A stretch of DNA of 64,000 bases from Clostridium vitabionis (GTDB lineage Bacteria; Bacillota; Clostridia; Lachnospirales; Lachnospiraceae). The position numbers and the translations under genes are program-made. Position 1 is the stretch's first letter; every line of letters starts with the position of its first letter. The DNA lies in NCBI RefSeq assembly GCF_015351765.1, contig NZ_JADKQA010000001.1:1036570-1100569 (forward strand), given 5' to 3'. Of the stretch, positions 61,832 through 64,000 are shown piece by piece. The notes below the pieces were generated by a model. The model was given only the letters and a program-made list of their open reading frames with translations, was not told the origin of the DNA and did no database searches.

Positions 61832-63205
61832 CTACAGGTCTTCCTTCATGATGTCGTGCCCTCTCGAAGCCCTTGCAACCACGCCGTTCAGCGCAAGCAC
61901 CGCGATCAGGTTCGGGATCACCATGAGCCCGTTGAAGAGGTCAGAGAGATTCCACACAAGGTCAACCTTCAGCAGGGAGCCCACCAGGATGCAGACGACA
62001 ACAATCAGGGAAAATGGCTTCACCGCGCCATTTCCCAGGAGGGAGCGCACATTCGCCTGCGCAAAGAAGTACCAGCCGATGATCGTCGAGAAGGCAAAGA
62101 ACAGCAGGCAGATCGCGACGAAAATACTGCCGAAGCCGCCGAAAGCACCGGAAAATGCAGCCTGCGCAACCGGAGTTCCGGACACGCCGCTCTCGATCAT
62201 CCCGTCAAGAAGCCCGGAGGACAGGATGACAAGGGCCGTCATCGTCAGGACGATGAACGTGTCGATGAAGACACCGATCATTGCTGTCTCGCCCTGATCC
62301 TGCGGCTTGTCGACAATCGCGAGGGCATGCGCGTGAGGCGTGGAGCCCATGCCGGCTTCGTTGGAAAACAGACCGCGGGCAACACCGTACCGCATGGCCT
62401 CACGGACAGAGATGCCGGCGACAGCGCCGCCGAGTGCCTTCGGGTCAAACGCGCCGATGAAAATCGAGGCGACCGCTGCCGGCAGATGACGATAATTGAT
62501 GATGAGAACAATCAGACCGCCGACAATATACAGCAGCGCCATGAACGGAACCACCTTCTCCGTGAACGAAGCAATCCTGCCGATGCCGCCGACAAAAATG
62601 AAGGCAGCGACAGCCGCACAGAAAATCCCAACAATCAGCTTCGGCGTGCCGAACGCCGTGTAGAAGGCGTCACTGATCGAATTGGACTGCACCATGTTGC
62701 CCATGCACCCCAGCGCCAGGATGATCGCGATAGAGAAGAAAACGCCGAGGAATTTTCCAAAAGCGCCGTGAAAGGCCGCATGAATATAGTACACCGGACC
62801 GCCGGTGATCTGGCCGTTTTTATCACGCACGCGGGTTCTCTGGGCGAGAACCGCCTCGCCGTAGATGGTGGCCATGCCGAAGAAAGCGGCGAGCCACATC
62901 CAGAAGATCGCGCCCGGACCGCCGGAGACCAGCGCCGTCGCGCACCCGGCGATATTGCCGGTTCCGACCTGGGCCGCGATCGCCGTCGCGAGAGCCTGGA
63001 AGGAGCTCATGCCGTCCTTTCCCGCCTTGGCACCGTTCAGCGAAAAGCCGCCGAAGACCCGCTTCCAGGCCGGCTTAAACCGCCGGATCTGGATGAATCC
63101 GGTGCGGACAGTAAAAAAGATGCCTGTTCCTACCAGCAGGTAAAGAAGCAGGCTGCTCCAGACAAAATTGTCCACAGCAACCACAAGATTGTTCAGCTTG
63201 TCCAT
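61832..63205 (-). CDS. AGCS-family sodium:alanine/glycine symporter
   Basis: A 457-residue membrane protein with about 11 helices. FFTVRTGFIQIRRF, ALATAIAAQVGTGNIAGCATAL, GPGAIFWMWLAAFFGMATIYGEA (shown as GPGAIFWMWLAAFFGM) and FSNEAGMGSTPHAHA are AGCS marks. It imports alanine or glycine with sodium. ATG 63205 has GGGGA upstream; the frame open to 63565 lies over the riboswitch. Control by glycine through the leader supports glycine as substrate. Confidence 0.95.
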   Translation of the reverse strand: MDKLNNLVVAVDNFVWSSLLLYLLVGTGIFFTVRTGFIQIRRFKPAWKRVFGGFSLNGAKAGKDGMSSFQALATAIAAQVGTGNIAGCATALVSGGPGAIFWMWLAAFFGMATIYGEAVLAQRTRVRDKNGQITGGPVYYIHAAFHGAFGKFLGVFFSIAIILALGCMGNMVQSNSISDAFYTAFGTPKLIVGIFCAAVAAFIFVGGIGRIASFTEKVVPFMALLYIVGGLIVLIINYRHLPAAVASIFIGAFDPKALGGAVAGISVREAMRYGVARGLFSNEAGMGSTPHAHALAIVDKPQDQGETAMIGVFIDTFIVLTMTALVILSSGLLDGMIESGVSGTPVAQAAFSGAFGGFGSIFVAICLLFFAFSTIIGWYFFAQANVRSLLGNGAVKPFSLIVVVCILVGSLLKVDLVWNLSDLFNGLMVIPNLIAVLALNGVVARASRGHDIMKEDL

Positions 63206-63284
63206 ACACATTCCCCTTTTTCTTTCGTCGATAAATTGCCCGCAGCTGTTCAGAAACCGCGCTGCAGCCCTGGCCCGGAAAACA

Positions 63285-63315
63285 GAAAAAGCCGCGTCCC
63301 CTCCGGACACGGCTC
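63285..63315 (-). terminator. Terminator in the glycine riboswitch leader
   Basis: On the minus strand AGCCGTGTCC and GGGACGCGGCT pair, followed by TTTTTCTG, between aptamers and gene: the expression platform, presumably resolved when glycine binds. Confidence 0.7.
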
Positions 63316-63361
63316 TGCATTCATTTTCCGAAAACCGCGGATTGCGGTCTTCGCCCAAAAC

Positions 63362-63540
63362 CACACTCTGTCCTTTTGCCTGAGAGATTCGGCACACCAT
63401 TCGGCATGTGTCCTTGCACCTTCGGCACCCTTCCGGGATTCTCCAGAGCCACTCCGTTTTTAGTCTCTGCCAGAACCACTGGCACCTGAGAGTTTCACTC
63501 CTTCGGTAGAGCAGGCATCCTTGCGCAGAACGCAAATCCC
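63362..63540 (-). promoter_or_regulatory. Tandem glycine riboswitch
   Basis: On the minus strand two aptamer-like units lie in a row. The first has CTACCGAAGGAGTGAAACTC and CTCAGGTGCC; the second has GTGCCGAAGG, then CCGAATCTCTCAGGCAAAAG and GGACAGAG. CCGAAGG, CTCAGG and GGACAGAG are the conserved glycine aptamer core. It precedes the AGCS symporter and a terminator; typical action is on transcription when glycine is bound. Confidence 0.88.
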
Positions 63541-63686
63541 CGCAGTTTTTCCTAAAAACTTCCACGTCGCTTCCTATTCAGTTCAAAATTCATCATAGCA
63601 AAGCAGCCTGCCGCTGTCAATGAAAAATGGCACATTTCGCCCCGGATGCCGCACAGCGGAGTTCCGCCTCAGCCGCCATCCCCTTG

Positions 63687-63860
63687 TCACATCTGGTGCC
63701 GTACCACAGCATACTCGTCCCCGTTCCGGTAGAACGGGCATCTCGGGCGGGGCATCTCCATCAGGCGGGCATAATCGTCCTCATCCATGTCAACACTGCA
63801 GAAATATCCGTCTTCGTCTTCATCATAGGCATAAAACGCACAACTGTCGCAATCATTCAT
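63687..63860 (-). CDS. Small cysteine-rich acidic protein, DUF6472-like
   Basis: A 57-residue protein with CDSCAFYAYDEDEDGYFCSV, then CPFYRNGDEYAVVRHQM at the end: four cysteines in a CxxC...C...C layout, likely binding one metal. Such small proteins recur in clostridial genomes; function unknown. ATG 63860 has GAGGT at good distance; the upstream GTG 63869 is less likely. Confidence 0.7.
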   Translation of the reverse strand: MNDCDSCAFYAYDEDEDGYFCSVDMDEDDYARLMEMPRPRCPFYRNGDEYAVVRHQM

Positions 63861-63941
63861 GATGTCCACCTCATAAGCAAATTCGCATAGCTCGCACTAA
63901 ACTCGCGCTTCGCCCGCTGGGCTCGCGCCCCGCTCCGCGGA

Positions 63942-64000
63942 TAGCCACTCCACTAAACTCGGACTGCGCTTTCGCTTGTCCTCGTTAAGTGGCTGGTTAT
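63942..64000 (-). repeat. Dispersed palindromic repeat, copy B (runs to window edge)
   Basis: Reverse complement starts ATAACCAGCCAC and matches copy A at 15004 with about 8 differences. AGCCACT and AGTGGCT form its inverted ends. A more distant unit, sharing GAGTTTAGTG and GCTAT, lies next to it at about 63885-63940. Confidence 0.75.

Noticed and set aside
61523..63463. Long open frame (646 codons) on the plus strand
   Set aside because: Antisense to the AGCS symporter; the sequence is charged and repetitive with no domain, an effect of high-GC third positions on the real gene.

Overview
The window is a gene-dense, high-GC (roughly 55-60 % by eye) chromosomal segment of a Gram-positive anaerobe, most likely a member of the Lachnospiraceae or a close relative (Clostridia). 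The signs are the gene content (rubrerythrin, HPr, CdaA/CdaR, a tandem glycine riboswitch, a class C sortase pilus locus, an AGCS symporter, a DUF6472-like protein), AGGAGG-type ribosome binding sites and sigma-A-like promoters. No rRNA, tRNA, CRISPR array or prophage was seen. Most genes lie on the minus strand in tight operons with 4-nt stop/start overlaps.

Layout. 1-2562: 5' part of a large secreted surface protein with InlB-type repeats, cut by the window edge. 2860-3864: a polyprenol-type glycosyltransferase. 4195-6551: a LysR regulator, a YhcH/YiaL-type protein and a cyclase-family hydrolase. 6758-11533: a lower-glycolysis cluster gap-pgk-tpiA-gpmI behind a near-consensus promoter. 11769-14731: a stand-alone acyl carrier protein, two tandem DapF-type genes (the first with both catalytic cysteines changed to serine) and a cytidylate-kinase-like protein, followed by a candidate structured RNA. 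15063-23925: a long minus-strand series around c-di-AMP synthesis (cdaA, cdaR) that also carries HPr, an O-antigen-polymerase-like protein, an aminotransferase and membrane proteins of unknown role. 23928-32400: HAD phosphatases and the complete phosphate regulon pstSCAB-phoU-phoB-phoR with a PhoP-box-like leader. 32510-36288: a MoxR-type AAA ATPase with a VWA protein and a membrane protein. 36388-43989: CstA, an FAD-dependent oxidoreductase, a heterodimeric ABC exporter and rubrerythrin.

44153-44565 is an AT-rich IS200/IS605-type remnant that keeps both terminal hairpins and a folded right-end RNA-like segment but has no transposase or TnpB. A split chromate transporter follows on the plus strand. 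45770-50722 is a sortase/pilus operon: a small repeat protein, the backbone pilin, a class C sortase, and a single polypeptide joining a CnaB-like pilin region, an LPQTG anchor and a second sortase domain. 50837-55416 is a 5-oxoproline (pyroglutamate) utilisation operon preceded by a -24/-12 promoter. Directly upstream lies a three-gene unit (SSS transporter, histidine kinase, sigma-54-dependent response regulator) that probably controls it. The right end holds an AEC transporter, a small membrane protein, a glycine-riboswitch-controlled AGCS symporter, a small cysteine-rich protein and a copy of a dispersed repeat also found at 15004.

The points most worth following up are the pilin-sortase fusion with its operator-bearing promoter, the serine-for-cysteine DapF paralogue, the apparent sigma-54 circuit for 5-oxoproline, the orphan IS605 right-end RNA, and two families of intergenic palindromic repeats. 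All functional statements come from reading motifs and context; no database search was run.
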